Below are positions 1 through 10,096 of a stretch of 64,000 nucleotides of DNA, piece after piece. Position numbers and translations under genes: made by a program. Where the stretch lies: assembly GCA_045110335.1 (NCBI GenBank), contig JBGCGB010000030.1, positions 1 to 64,000 on the forward strand, read 5' to 3'. Below the pieces are notes generated by a model that had not been told where the DNA came from, made no database searches, and worked only from the letters and a program-made list of their open reading frames with translations. Within the stretch, counting starts at the first letter, position 1; every line of letters starts with the position of its first letter. This DNA comes from CALBPI01 sp045110335 (GTDB lineage Bacteria > Pseudomonadota > Gammaproteobacteria > Steroidobacterales > Woeseiaceae).

Positions 1-28
1 GCGTCAACAAAAAAACAAGGGCGATCCT

Positions 29-3000
29 ATGCGTTTCTGGCTAAGTATTTTGGTGGGTATGGTTTTGGCTGTGCCTGTTTGGGGTCAGGATGACGCAGAG
101 GTCACGCCCGGATTTAATGAGCCCACTTTTAAGGGGCTTGAATGGCGTTCCATCGGACCTGCTTTTATGTCAGGCCGCATCGCCGATATCGCCATCCATC
201 CGGAACGCCAAAGCACTTGGTACGTGGCCGTTGGTTCCGGCGGTATTTGGAAAACCGAAAACCGCGGTACGACCTGGACCCCATTGTTTGACAACGAAGC
301 GGTCTATTCGGTCGGTAGTGTCACCATCGACCCCAATAACCCGAATACGATTTGGGTAGGTACCGGTGAGAATGTCTCCGGGCGGCATGTGTCCTACGGC
401 AATGGCGTTTATCGCTCGCGCGATGGGGGCAAGAGCTGGGAGAACATGGGGCTTGAGGAATCAGAGCGCATCGGCATGATTCGCGTTGACCCGAGAGACT
501 CGAATGTCATCTTTGTAGCCGCACAAGGGCCATTGTGGTCTGGCGGCGGCGAACGTGGTCTGTTCAAGAGTACCGACGGCGGCGAGAACTGGAACAAAGT
601 GCTTGGCGATGGTCTTGGCAACAACGACGATGATGATGCTTACACCGGCGTGTCCGAAGTGCATCTGGATCCGCGCAATGCCGATGTGATGTATGCCGTT
701 GCATGGCAACGTATTCGTAGCGTGGCGGCGTTGATGGACGGCGGTCCGGGTACCGGCATCCACAAATCTGAAGATGGTGGCGAGACTTGGCGACAGCTAA
801 CCTCCGGATTGCCCGATGAAGTGATGGGCAAAACCGGTTTGGCCATTTCACCGCAACAGCCGGATGTGGTCTATGCAACAATCGAGCTGGCCAACCGTAA
901 GGGCGGTTTCTGGCGCTCCGAAGATGGTGGTGAGAGCTGGGAAAAACGCAGTGACTATGTATCAGGTGGCACCGGTCCGCATTATTACCAGGAGATTTTC
1001 GCAAGCCCGCATCAGTTTGATCGGGTTTATCAGATGGATGTCTGGATGCATGTCACCGAAGACGGCGGCAAGACATTCACGCAGGTGAATAGCAAGACGA
1101 AACATTCGGATCACCACGCGATGGCATTCGATCCGAATGATCCCGACTATTTGTTAGTGGGCGTCGATGGCGGTATCTATGAAAGCTACGACGCTGCCGA
1201 AACATGGCGCTACGCGGCCAACCTGCCGATTACCCAGTACTACAAAGTCGCGGTCGACTATGACAAGCCGTTCTACAACGTTTATGGCGGCACGCAGGAC
1301 AACAATTCACAAGGCGGCCCCAGCCGCACCATGAGCGCGCATGGCATCACGAACAGTGATTGGTTTGTGACGTTGTTCGGTGATGGCCATCAGTCTGCCG
1401 TTGATCCGAATAACCCGGACATTATTTATGCCGAATGGCAGCAGGGAAATCTGACTCGTTACGACCGTCGCACCGGCGAGCAAGTGTACATCCGGCCGCA
1501 GGCAGGCGAAGGCGAAGCACCTGATCGTTACAATTGGGATGCGCCGATCCTGATCAGCCCACATGATTCGAAAACGCTGTTTTTCGCGTCGCATCGTGTC
1601 TGGCGAAGTGATGATTACGGCGATAGCTGGACGGCGATTTCGCCGGATCTGACGCGCAACGAACGGCGCGTTGATACCCCGTTGATGGGTCGCACCTGGA
1701 GCTATGATGCGCCATGGGATCTCTACGCGATGTCGGAGTTCAACACGATTGTGAATGTGTCGCAGTCGCCGATTGATGCCGATATCATTTATGCCGGCAC
1801 CGATGATGGTTTGGTGCAGGTCACCGAAGATGGCGGCGAGACCTGGCGACGTATCGATCGACTACCGGGGGTGCCCAATCGTTTCTTTGTTAATGACATC
1901 AAAGCCGATTTGCACGATGCCGATACCGTTTATGTCGTCGTCGATGATCACAAGAACGGTGATTTCGCGCCTTACATCCTGAAAAGCGAGAATCGTGGGC
2001 GTCGTTGGACCAATATCTCCAACAACCTCCCGGATGATCACTTGCTTTGGCGTGTGGTGCAGGATCACGTTAAGCCAGAGCTGTTGTTTGTCGGCAGCGA
2101 GTTTGGTGTGTTCTTCAGCGTCGACAGCGGCGATAACTGGACCAAGCTGAAAGGTGCGGTACCGAATATTGCGTTCCGTGACCTGGCGATTCAAAAACGC
2201 GAGAACGATCTTGTGGGTGCAACGTTCGGTCGTGGCTTCTACATCCTGGATGACTACACGCCACTACGTGACGTAACCACAGACATGTTGGCGGACGGCT
2301 CCGTGCTGTTCCCGGTTAGGGCCGCACCTTGGTATGTGCCTAAACGCGATCTGGGTTGCTCAGAAAACGGCTGCCAGGCTTATCAAGGCGATGGCTTTTA
2401 CGTGGCGAAAAATCCCGAGTTCGGTGCGACGTTTACGTACTACCTCGCCGAAGGGCTACAAACGGCCAAAGCGCAGCGTCGCGAATCAGAGAAAGAACGT
2501 GAAGCCGAGAATGCGAATGTTAGCTTCGGCAACATGGCGGCCATCCTCGACGAAGCACGAGAAGATGCGCCGGCGATCGTGTTTACCGTTAGCGATGCTG
2601 AGGGCAACGTGTTGCGACAGGTCGAAGGGCCGGTGACGGCAGGGTTCCATCGCGTGGCTTGGGATCTGCGTTATCCGTCGCTGCAAGCCTGGAACCCTCG
2701 TGAAGCAGAGGCGGACTTTGAACCCGGTAAGGGCGTTATGGTTGCGCCAGGCCAATACACCGTCACGATGGCCAAGCGTGTGGATGGCGTGACGACGTCG
2801 TTGAACCAAACCCAACCCTTCGATGTGACCTCTATTCGACCCGATCCGGTATTGCCGGGATCGAGTCAGGCGGAGCGCCTGGTATTTGCACAACAAGTTG
2901 ATGAACTGTTACGAGTAGTCGATGGCTCAGGCAATGCGATGGGCATTGTTGACGCCGAGCTCAACGCGGCAAAAGCGGCGTTGAAGCGATCAACAGCGGG

Positions 3001-3313
3001 TACCGAGTTGTATCAACAGGCAGTCGCGTTGCAGGATCGACTCGCAGATCAGATGGAGCGCCTTGGCGGCAACGAGACGCGTGACATTTACCACGACTGG
3101 ACGGCGATGAGTGTCGGCGATCGACTATGGCATGCGCGTTTCGGACCGGATACTAATGTCTACGGGCCGACACCGGCGCAACGCGAGTCGTTACGTATCG
3201 GTCGTGCATTGTATGACGATATCGTTGCGAAACTGGACGCCATTGGACGCGATCATGATGCGCTGAAATCGGCGATGGACAATGCGGGCGTACCGTGGAC
3301 GCCGGGGCGTTAA
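29..3313 (+). CDS. Secreted BNR/Asp-box beta-propeller protein (VPS10/sortilin-like, 'glycosyl hydrolase' type)
   Basis: The 1094-residue product begins with a signal peptide of about 19 residues ending VWGQ, so it is exported. Residues about 100-720 carry at least nine Asp-box motifs of the S-x-D-x-G-x-x-W type (SRDGGKSW, STDGGENW, SEDGGETW, SEDGGESW, SDDYGDSW, TEDGGETW, SVDSGDNW), which form the turns of one or two beta-propellers. The region after about residue 800 is charged and then Ig-like. Family members are annotated as BNR or VPS10-like 'glycosyl hydrolases', but no catalytic residues can be assigned, so I infer a binding or scaffold role in the periplasm or outside the cell. The ATG follows AAGGGCGATCCT, a usable ribosome-binding site. 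The putP gene follows 51 bases later. Confidence 0.88.
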   Translation: MRFWLSILVGMVLAVPVWGQDDAEVTPGFNEPTFKGLEWRSIGPAFMSGRIADIAIHPERQSTWYVAVGSGGIWKTENRGTTWTPLFDNEAVYSVGSVTIDPNNPNTIWVGTGENVSGRHVSYGNGVYRSRDGGKSWENMGLEESERIGMIRVDPRDSNVIFVAAQGPLWSGGGERGLFKSTDGGENWNKVLGDGLGNNDDDDAYTGVSEVHLDPRNADVMYAVAWQRIRSVAALMDGGPGTGIHKSEDGGETWRQLTSGLPDEVMGKTGLAISPQQPDVVYATIELANRKGGFWRSEDGGESWEKRSDYVSGGTGPHYYQEIFASPHQFDRVYQMDVWMHVTEDGGKTFTQVNSKTKHSDHHAMAFDPNDPDYLLVGVDGGIYESYDAAETWRYAANLPITQYYKVAVDYDKPFYNVYGGTQDNNSQGGPSRTMSAHGITNSDWFVTLFGDGHQSAVDPNNPDIIYAEWQQGNLTRYDRRTGEQVYIRPQAGEGEAPDRYNWDAPILISPHDSKTLFFASHRVWRSDDYGDSWTAISPDLTRNERRVDTPLMGRTWSYDAPWDLYAMSEFNTIVNVSQSPIDADIIYAGTDDGLVQVTEDGGETWRRIDRLPGVPNRFFVNDIKADLHDADTVYVVVDDHKNGDFAPYILKSENRGRRWTNISNNLPDDHLLWRVVQDHVKPELLFVGSEFGVFFSVDSGDNWTKLKGAVPNIAFRDLAIQKRENDLVGATFGRGFYILDDYTPLRDVTTDMLADGSVLFPVRAAPWYVPKRDLGCSENGCQAYQGDGFYVAKNPEFGATFTYYLAEGLQTAKAQRRESEKEREAENANVSFGNMAAILDEAREDAPAIVFTVSDAEGNVLRQVEGPVTAGFHRVAWDLRYPSLQAWNPREAEADFEPGKGVMVAPGQYTVTMAKRVDGVTTSLNQTQPFDVTSIRPDPVLPGSSQAERLVFAQQVDELLRVVDGSGNAMGIVDAELNAAKAALKRSTAGTELYQQAVALQDRLADQMERLGGNETRDIYHDWTAMSVGDRLWHARFGPDTNVYGPTPAQRESLRIGRALYDDIVAKLDAIGRDHDALKSAMDNAGVPWTPGR

Positions 3314-3364
3314 GGGATTCGTTAGTAGACAACGCTTGATAGTTTGCGCGCAGAGGTAGTCATT

Positions 3365-4825
3365 ATGGAGCTCGGCGTCTGGGTATCACTGAGTCTGTAC
3401 TTTGCGCTGATGCTCGGCATCGGTTTCTACGCATGGCGGCGATCTTCTTCCAGTACCGAGGCTTACATGCTCGGCGGAAGGAATCTGCCGCCGGCGGTAG
3501 CGGCGTTGTCCGCCGGTGCTTCGGATATGTCGGGCTGGCTCCTGCTGGGCTTGCCGGGTGCGTTGTATGCGACCGGTCTCATCGAAGCGTGGATCGGTAT
3601 TGGTCTATTTGTTGGTGCACTGTGTAATTGGATCGTCGTCGCGCCGCGTTTGCGTGAGCAAACAGAGCGCTATGACAACAGCCTAACCATTCCTGCTTTT
3701 CTGGCCAACCGTTTTCCCAGCAAGGCGGTCCTGCTCCGCGTGGCATCGGCAGTCATCATCGTCACGTTCTTTGCGGTTTACACGGCATCCGGCTTGGTCG
3801 CCGGTGGAAAACTCTTTGCCAGTGCGTTTGGAGGCGACTACCAAGTGGGTGTCTGGCTAACGCTCGGTATCGTGTTGTGTTACACCGTCGTCGGCGGTTT
3901 TTTGGCGGTGAGTCTGACGGACTTCGTGCAAGGTATCATCATGATGCTCGCCTTAGTCATCATGCCATTAGTTGTCTTGTATGCAGGCGAGGGCGGTGGT
4001 CTATCGCAGGCTTCGGCAACACTGGCTGCGGTAGACGAGCAGTTCCTGTCATTGTTTAACGGGCTGACGTTCTTTGGATTCTTGAGTGCCGTGACCTGGG
4101 GATTAGGTTACTTCGGACAACCGCACATCATCGTCCGGTTCATGGCTATTCGCAGCGTCGGTCAGGTCGCCACCTCTCGCAACATCGGCATGGTTTGGAT
4201 GGCGGTGTCTTTGTTGGGTGCTATTGGTCTGGGTGTGTTCGGTCGTGCTTATGCCGAGCGAAATGGGCTGAACGTGGCCGACAGCGAAACGATCTTTATT
4301 GTTCTTGCGGAATTGTTGTTTAGCCCTTTGGTGACCGGTTTTTTGCTAGCTGCATTGCTGGCCGCTGTCATGTCGACCGTATCCAGCCAATTGTTGGTGG
4401 CATCTTCTTCGCTCACTGAGGATTTGTATCGTTTGTTTTTTCATCGTGATGCGAAGGACAAAGAACTCGTCATGATAGGCCGCCTGGCCGTTATCGCGGT
4501 TGGCGTGGTGGCTGCCGTCGTCGCACGCGATCCATCGTCCAATGTGCTGGCATTGGTCTCCAATGCATGGGCAGGTTTTGGTGCGGCGTTCGGACCCTTG
4601 ATGATCTTGTCACTGACATGGCCACGAATGACCGGCACAGGTGCCGTGGCCGGTTTGGTAACCGGTGCCGTTGTTGTCATCGGTTGGATCTCGATGGGCT
4701 GGAATGCATCGTTCCTGAGTGGTCCGGGTATTTATGAAATCATCCCGGGTTTCGTGGGCGCGTGGTTGATGATTTATGCCGTGAGTTTGGTGACGAAAGC
4801 GTCCGGGGAATTTCGGGCGGGTTGA
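3365..4825 (+). CDS. putP: Sodium/proline symporter, PutP family (SSS)
   Basis: The 486-residue inner-membrane protein has about 13 hydrophobic segments and the solute:sodium symporter signature near the start (SAGASDMSGWLLLGLPGA), which includes the helix-2 Na+/substrate region of PutP. It would import proline with Na+. I start at ATG 3365, preceded by AGAGG with 8-base spacing. An in-frame TTG lies 21 bases upstream but would add a charged tail before the first helix. It lies close behind a secreted propeller protein and before a second propeller gene. No putA is present. A related sugar or carboxylate SSS symporter cannot be fully excluded. Confidence 0.9.
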   Translation: MELGVWVSLSLYFALMLGIGFYAWRRSSSSTEAYMLGGRNLPPAVAALSAGASDMSGWLLLGLPGALYATGLIEAWIGIGLFVGALCNWIVVAPRLREQTERYDNSLTIPAFLANRFPSKAVLLRVASAVIIVTFFAVYTASGLVAGGKLFASAFGGDYQVGVWLTLGIVLCYTVVGGFLAVSLTDFVQGIIMMLALVIMPLVVLYAGEGGGLSQASATLAAVDEQFLSLFNGLTFFGFLSAVTWGLGYFGQPHIIVRFMAIRSVGQVATSRNIGMVWMAVSLLGAIGLGVFGRAYAERNGLNVADSETIFIVLAELLFSPLVTGFLLAALLAAVMSTVSSQLLVASSSLTEDLYRLFFHRDAKDKELVMIGRLAVIAVGVVAAVVARDPSSNVLALVSNAWAGFGAAFGPLMILSLTWPRMTGTGAVAGLVTGAVVVIGWISMGWNASFLSGPGIYEIIPGFVGAWLMIYAVSLVTKASGEFRAG

Positions 4826-4879
4826 GACCGCAAGCGTTCGCCGCTAAGGCAGATGCAAACCGTGTGGTAACCTAAATAG

Positions 4880-5827
4880 ATGTCACAACGACTCACAATC
4901 TTCGCATCCACTTGGAACAATGGTCTGTTCATACTGGACGATGATGGGCTGGTACATGAGTTGCCCAATCAGCCAGTCCGGGGTCTGTCGCACGACGCTA
5001 ATGGTGGCGTTTTGGCCTCCGTAGACGGCAACGGGCTCTATCAGCGAACCGCAAAAGGAATATGGCGGCTTCTCGCGCGTTGTGACGGTGAAATCTCTGT
5101 AACGCTTTCCTTGGCAGGAGAAATATACGTCGGCACCGACGATGCCAGGGTGCTGGTTCTCGACGGCGATGGGAACCTGCGGCAGATAGATCATTTCGAC
5201 TCAATCGACGGTCGAGATTCTTGGTTTGCCGGGACGGCCGTTGTCGATGGAAGAGAAGTCGGACCACCATTGGGTATTCGTTCTCTGCATGGCGCAGCGG
5301 ATGGACTGCTCTTTGCTAACGTTCATGTCGGCGGTATACCTCGTTCTAATAATCACGGTGCCACTTGGGAGCCAACAATTGATGTGAACTTGGATGCCCA
5401 TCAGGTCTGTGTTGACGCTGACAACAGTAGCCTTGTCGTGGCCGCAAGTGCGATGGGCTTATGTATCAGTGATGATGGTGGCGATACCTGGAAGGTTCAA
5501 ACCGAAGGGCTGCACGCGACGTACTGTTCTGCCGTAGAAATTGTAGGCGATCAAGTGTTCGTGGCCGCCTCTGACGACCATTTCGCATCGAAAGGCGCAA
5601 TTTATCGTCGAACGGTTGGGCGTCAATCGGAAGCGCTTGTCAAAGTTGCGGGTGGGTTACCTGATTGGCTAGATGGCATCGTCGACACCGCTTGTATCGC
5701 ATCCCGATTGAATCAAATGGCAATAGTCACCGCATCGGGCAGCGTCTATGTATCCGATGATAATGGCAATGCGTGGCACAAGAGAGAAGAAGTCGTGCCT
5801 GGCGTAAGCAGCGTTTGTATTTTGTGA
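4880..5827 (+). CDS. BNR/sialidase-like beta-propeller protein, probably cytoplasmic
   Basis: The 315-residue protein has no signal peptide. Repeated Asp-box motifs are visible (SNNHGATW, SDDGGDTW, SDDNGNAW), with WD40/YVTN-like blades such as DDDGLVHELPN and LDGDGNLRQID. The predicted fold is a single six- or seven-bladed propeller. No catalytic Asp/Tyr/Arg triad of true sialidases is seen, so the function is unknown and probably protein or ligand binding. It lies 54 bases after putP on the same strand and may be cotranscribed with it. Confidence 0.82.
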   Translation: MSQRLTIFASTWNNGLFILDDDGLVHELPNQPVRGLSHDANGGVLASVDGNGLYQRTAKGIWRLLARCDGEISVTLSLAGEIYVGTDDARVLVLDGDGNLRQIDHFDSIDGRDSWFAGTAVVDGREVGPPLGIRSLHGAADGLLFANVHVGGIPRSNNHGATWEPTIDVNLDAHQVCVDADNSSLVVAASAMGLCISDDGGDTWKVQTEGLHATYCSAVEIVGDQVFVAASDDHFASKGAIYRRTVGRQSEALVKVAGGLPDWLDGIVDTACIASRLNQMAIVTASGSVYVSDDNGNAWHKREEVVPGVSSVCIL

Positions 5828-5966
5828 TGAACAGCAAGCGTAAAGTCGATGGCGGGCCTTCTGTTATCACCGTCTCAAGCGCAGTTGAACTCAGGGGTTA
5901 GGTGTCACAGAAATGTCAGGCAAGCATTAAGTAGAAAGAATAGTAATCTAAGAAGAATCACGGGGC

Positions 5967-7082
5967 CTATCTAGCCTGACTAAAATAGACAGTGACCTTT
6001 GGTTGAATACCATCTGAAATAACGAGATCGCCTTTTCCGTCATCGTTCAGATCAGCGATCGCCAATCCCCAAGGCGTGCCAGTGTATTTCAGTCGGACTG
6101 TTTGGAATTCGTTTACGCTTCCCAGGATGATGAGAACATCTGAGTTCCAGCTACTGATCGCGGCGTCACTGATACCATCACCGTTGATGTCGCCAACCGC
6201 GATCGTTTTCGCGCCTGCCGAAACGGGAAACACCCAATTATTGGCAGACTGAAATTCACCTTGGCCATTGCCAAGCATGATCTCTGCGCGCGTTTGACGA
6301 CCATCTGATGCCGCTATCAAGTCCAGATCTCCATCACCATTTAGGTCGGTCAGCCCTACAGCAAACGGGGAGGGCATTACTAGTCTTGATGGTTTAGCAA
6401 ACCCTATATCTCTCAGCCCCGTGTTTAGTATGACTCCAATGCCATCGGGATTAGGTGTCACTATATCGAGTCGACCATCGTTGTTGACATCACCTATCGC
6501 CATTCCGAGGTAGGGGTCGCCACCCACATCAACAATCGTACCCGGGGTTTTGAAGGCACCTCTGCCGAGCCCTTTAAGAACCAACACTCCGTGCCCAGTT
6601 CGATGGTCTACTACGATATCTGCATGACCATCGGCGTCCAAATCACGCACGGCAACGGCGTGGGGGTGCGGGCTGACATCAATTTGAAGTGGTGAGTTGT
6701 AGGCGAGTTTAAGATTGCCATGACCGTCGCCGAGCAATAATGACAAATACGTGGTCTCGTGATTGGCCACTACCAAGTCAACAAAACTATCGCCGTTGAT
6801 GTCCGCCGCGCTTAACCAATCAGGGTTCTGGCCAGCCGGAAAAGATCCAAGACTGGTAAGTTGCTCATCTTTTTCCTGGAGAAATACAGTGACGCTATGG
6901 TCCGAACCACTAGATACGATGAGGTCGTGATCACCATCGTTGTCCAGATCCGCAGAGACTACTCTCGATTCTCCATCACCGGCTTCCAATGTGTGCGGCA
7001 CGAAATCAATACGATCGATTCGAACGCTATCTGTACTACCAGCGGCAATAAGTACCGCCGCGCATAGAATTAAGATGTTCAC
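5967..7082 (-). CDS. FG-GAP/VCBS repeat protein, exported
   Basis: The 371-residue product starts with a short hydrophobic export signal (MNILILCAAVLIAAGS). It is then built almost entirely of seven FG-GAP-like repeats, each with a calcium-loop core of the D-x-[DN]-x-D-G-x-x-D type: DLDNDGDHD, DINGDSFVD, DLDADGHAD, DVNNDGRLD, DLNGDGDLD, DINGDGISD and DLNDDGKGD. This pattern gives an integrin-like seven-bladed propeller that binds Ca2+. It is convergent with the upstream propeller gene. Its ligand is unknown; a surface adhesion or binding role is inferred only. Confidence 0.87.
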   Translation of the reverse strand: MNILILCAAVLIAAGSTDSVRIDRIDFVPHTLEAGDGESRVVSADLDNDGDHDLIVSSGSDHSVTVFLQEKDEQLTSLGSFPAGQNPDWLSAADINGDSFVDLVVANHETTYLSLLLGDGHGNLKLAYNSPLQIDVSPHPHAVAVRDLDADGHADIVVDHRTGHGVLVLKGLGRGAFKTPGTIVDVGGDPYLGMAIGDVNNDGRLDIVTPNPDGIGVILNTGLRDIGFAKPSRLVMPSPFAVGLTDLNGDGDLDLIAASDGRQTRAEIMLGNGQGEFQSANNWVFPVSAGAKTIAVGDINGDGISDAAISSWNSDVLIILGSVNEFQTVRLKYTGTPWGLAIADLNDDGKGDLVISDGIQPKVTVYFSQAR

Positions 7083-7714
7083 TTCGGATCCTCTTCAGCT
7101 TGACTGCCTAAATGATACCCCAGTCTGTTGTCAGATCTTTCTGCTAAATTTGGAGAAATGCACCCAACCGACTTTCCACCCTCGCTAACTGCATCGATCC
7201 GGTAGCTGCTAGCCCAGGTTCCACGTATGGTTTAGCATCAAGCTATGAGGCTCACATTTACTAGCGGCATGATCTCTTCAGAGCGAGTCGCCTGCATATC
7301 GTTGATTATGTAGTTGGCCCATTCGTTGATTTATGACACGCCGACCATGCGGCAGGATGATGTGGATAGGGGATTGATTGGAAGTTCCCCGGAAGAATCC
7401 AGTACCCCATCGAACGGCGACGAATAGGTTGGATCGGACATAACAGCGTCTTTCCGAAAGGACATTTGGCCGAATAGTCGCCGAGGTTGTCGTGCAACTT
7501 CTGCGATGCGTTATTCCGTCGCTTGACTACTCGATTGAAAGAAATCACTAAAATTCTTGAACTTTATTCAGTGATCTGACTCGTAGTATTTACGTTTGGT
7601 CGTGCTGTCTTTATCAATTTCGGTTTGGACTCGCGGCAACCTAAGCTAGGTTCCGTCAGGATTTTTGTCTATTTTCTAAACTGGATATGTGTGAACAACT
7701 TTAAGGGAATAAAT
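7083..7714. other. Intergenic region of about 630 bases
   Basis: No convincing gene is seen. Short open frames here, such as an 80-codon minus-strand frame at 7306-7548, have no ribosome-binding site and no family-like sequence. The right end holds the leader of the beta-barrel gene that starts at 7715, including the hairpin at 7634-7655. Confidence 0.5.
7634..7655 (+). promoter_or_regulatory. Leader hairpin upstream of the beta-barrel gene
   Basis: CGG-c-AACCTA-agc-TAGGTT-CCG forms a 9-bp stem with one bulged C and a three-base loop, 60 bases before the chosen ATG. It is not followed by a T-tract, so it does not look like a terminator. It may be a leader-RNA structure; I could not match it to a known riboswitch. 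Confidence 0.35.
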
Positions 7715-8617
7715 ATGCACAAGATTTTTGGTTACGCTTGCGCTGCGCTTGCTGCCGCGCCTCTACTCGCGAATGCGGAGGACTTCGACTACGAGGCGAA
7801 CTTCGGATTTTCACAAGTCGACATCGATTCCACGGTAACAACTATGTTTCCGGATCTACCGGCCACGAGCACCAGTACTGATCTGTCCGTTCGCAATTTG
7901 TCGTTAGGCGGGACCTGGTTCTTTGAAGGACTATCGGATGACAAAGGGCCACGTGCGCTCGCGGCGTTTGTTGATCGTGCTTCTTCATTGACTGTCCGCT
8001 ACAACGACGTATCAGGCGATGCCGATTCCAATGGTGTTTCGCTGTCGGGCCGTTACGTTTGGAAAAACTCCGGATGGTTTGTTCGCGGCGCCTTTGCCAA
8101 CAGCGAACAAAACAATGGACCGCAAGAGATTGATGTTTCGACGATCAATGCGACATTGGGTAAATACATCGGAGAGACAACCAGCATAGAGTTGGCATTG
8201 ATCAGTCAGGACGTGGATTTTGCGTCAACCCTTTTCGGATCCCAGAGCAGTTCAAATAGTGGTGTGGCCTTGTCGTTTGATCACTTGGGTGACCTAAATG
8301 CTCAATGGCAGTACTCCGTCGGCTTGTCTGCCAGCAGCGAATCTTTCAATGGTTCAAGTGGGCGCTATACAGGGAATTTCTCTCTTTATCCCAATCGCGA
8401 CATTTCCTTGGATCTCGGCATTACTAGCGAGTTGGGCGGTGGCGGCAGTGACGGTACTGCGGTCAGCATCGGAGCAGGCTGGTTCTTCACGCCACAGCTA
8501 GAAGGCAACCTACGCCTTGGATTCTTCGATGAAGGTGATGAAAATCCGGATAGCGCCTTCGTCGATGTTGACACGGATAGGACCGAGGTCGGCATTTCTA
8601 TTCGCTATCGTTTTTAG
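7715..8617 (+). CDS. Putative outer-membrane beta-barrel (porin-like) protein
   Basis: The 300-residue product has a clear signal peptide with cleavage after LLANA (about residue 20). The rest is alternating amphipathic strands rich in Gly, Ser, Asp and aromatics, ending in YRF. A C-terminal Phe is the usual recognition signal for the BAM complex. I chose ATG 7715, preceded by AAGGGAATAA. The frame stays open 90 bases further upstream, but a start there would bury the signal peptide. Family not recognised beyond 'putative beta-barrel porin'. Confidence 0.78.
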   Translation: MHKIFGYACAALAAAPLLANAEDFDYEANFGFSQVDIDSTVTTMFPDLPATSTSTDLSVRNLSLGGTWFFEGLSDDKGPRALAAFVDRASSLTVRYNDVSGDADSNGVSLSGRYVWKNSGWFVRGAFANSEQNNGPQEIDVSTINATLGKYIGETTSIELALISQDVDFASTLFGSQSSSNSGVALSFDHLGDLNAQWQYSVGLSASSESFNGSSGRYTGNFSLYPNRDISLDLGITSELGGGGSDGTAVSIGAGWFFTPQLEGNLRLGFFDEGDENPDSAFVDVDTDRTEVGISIRYRF

Positions 8618-8716
8618 TCCACTGCCCTAGGAAACACGTTGTTGCGAGCGGTCTCGCAGCAGAATATTCGTCAATTTGGTATCTTTGAGTCTTATTGATG
8701 AGCAAAAGGAATGCGT

Positions 8717-9172
8717 ATGTGTAAGCGGGTGCTTTCAGTGCTAGTTGTGCTCTGCGCGATTGCTGCGACCGGCTGCACGCGGACCCAGGTTGCAGAGAAT
8801 GCCAAGGGCGCAGGCGGCGCGCTGGCAGAGACCCTTATTGTTGCCGCACTTGACGTTGCTTTTGGCACTAGAGCGACGGATAACCTTTCCCAAGCGGAGC
8901 TTGAAGAATGTGGTCCTACGGGTAGCTGTCTGGTGGCGGCGCAACGCAAAGACCAGTCGACCAGGGCACACATCGAGCGAGCCCGGCAGGACTATGCCCG
9001 GCTAGTAGGGCCTGCCGACTCTAGCTTGTCGAGCAGCTTCTCGGAATGGGTCGTATCTGAACAAGACTCAGATACAGCTACGAGTGAAACTCGTTCGGTC
9101 ATGTTGGAGAGAACATCTTACCAAGTGACGGATGAGATGATCGAAGCGCTGCCAACGTTAACGCTTCGATAA
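8717..9172 (+). CDS. Small hypothetical lipoprotein
   Basis: The 151-residue product starts with a lipoprotein signal, lipobox AATGC with the acylated Cys at residue 20, followed by an Ala/Gly-rich segment and a Cys-x6-Cys pair (ECGPTGSC). I prefer ATG 8717 to ATG 8711 because AAAAGGA ends six bases before 8717. The body is polar, with a helical stretch around 75-95. I do not recognise a family. The next gene, 85 bases on, is another envelope protein. Confidence 0.72.
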   Translation: MCKRVLSVLVVLCAIAATGCTRTQVAENAKGAGGALAETLIVAALDVAFGTRATDNLSQAELEECGPTGSCLVAAQRKDQSTRAHIERARQDYARLVGPADSSLSSSFSEWVVSEQDSDTATSETRSVMLERTSYQVTDEMIEALPTLTLR

Positions 9173-9257
9173 CTCGGTTGTCCGATGGCTTGATCATCAA
9201 ACAAGCGACCTAGCAACCCGTTAGTGAACCCGCATTGAAATCTGGAATATTGGATAA

Positions 9258-9812
9258 ATGCAAAAGCGCCTAATTACGTTTGCGATTGTCGCTGCGCTTT
9301 GCATGTTTGGTGCCTATCTTTATTTTCAGGGAAAGATGTATACGTTTCGATTCACCGAGTCGGAGCTTCAGGAAAAGTTGGCGGAGCGTGTGCCGCTTCG
9401 CAAATCGTATTTGCTCATTTTCGAAGTGGTTCTAGACGAACCGCGGTTAGCCTTGGTTGAGGGGTCGGATCGCGTTAACGTCGGCTTTGACGTGACCTTG
9501 AATATCAAAATCAAAGGCGAACAGTTGCCACTCGGTGGTGCGCTGGATGTTTCCGGTGGCGTGCGGTACGAGGCCGCGGCAGGGCGGTTTTTCTTAACAG
9601 ACCCGGTAATCGAGAATCTTACAGTTCAAGGTATCCCGGCGCAGTACACGGGTAAGGTGAATTCGATACTGACCAAAGCGGTTGCTTATTTTTACTCTGA
9701 TCGTCCGATCTACACGCTAAGGGCGTCAGATGCGAAGAAGGCGGCCGCGAAGCTGTTGTTAAAGAATGTCATTATTGAACAGCGCGTCCTCGTCGTGACG
9801 CTAGGGCTGTAA
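9258..9812 (+). CDS. DUF1439 (YceB-like) periplasmic protein
   Basis: The 184-residue protein has an N-terminal membrane segment at about residues 5-24 with no lipobox Cys, so it is probably anchored in the inner membrane with its body in the periplasm. The sequence after it (TESELQEKLAERVPL, then strand-rich repeats and PVIENLTVQGIP) resembles DUF1439/YceB, a fold related to tubular lipid-binding domains. Function in the family is not established. It stands alone between a lipoprotein and a porin gene. Confidence 0.75.
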   Translation: MQKRLITFAIVAALCMFGAYLYFQGKMYTFRFTESELQEKLAERVPLRKSYLLIFEVVLDEPRLALVEGSDRVNVGFDVTLNIKIKGEQLPLGGALDVSGGVRYEAAAGRFFLTDPVIENLTVQGIPAQYTGKVNSILTKAVAYFYSDRPIYTLRASDAKKAAAKLLLKNVIIEQRVLVVTLGL

Positions 9813-10096
9813 CGACCAGTCGATCGGATAGCAGAGTGTCGTCAGCTTGAGGTGTAGGCTTCGTTCAAAAGCAATCCGCATATTCGTACGGCAATTTGCA
9901 CCGTGCGTAGCGTCGGAATCCAATCAGCACAGCCGCTCTTGGGCTGCTTAACAGCCTCCCGATTTGAGCTTTTTGCAACAAAACGGTAATGTGCGGCGCG
10001 TTAGTCGGAATATCCAAAGAACAAGCCAATTGTTGTTCCCCAGCTTGACGAGCGTAAGTCGTCAGCACCTTCTCGCCTTGGGGTAGAGATAAAAAC

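Noticed and set aside
7306..7548. 80-codon minus-strand frame in a gene-free stretch
   Set aside because: No ribosome-binding site, odd composition, no recognisable domain.
7634..7655. c-di-GMP (GEMM) riboswitch in the beta-barrel leader
   Set aside because: The conserved GEMM core sequences and the second stem are absent; only one hairpin is visible.
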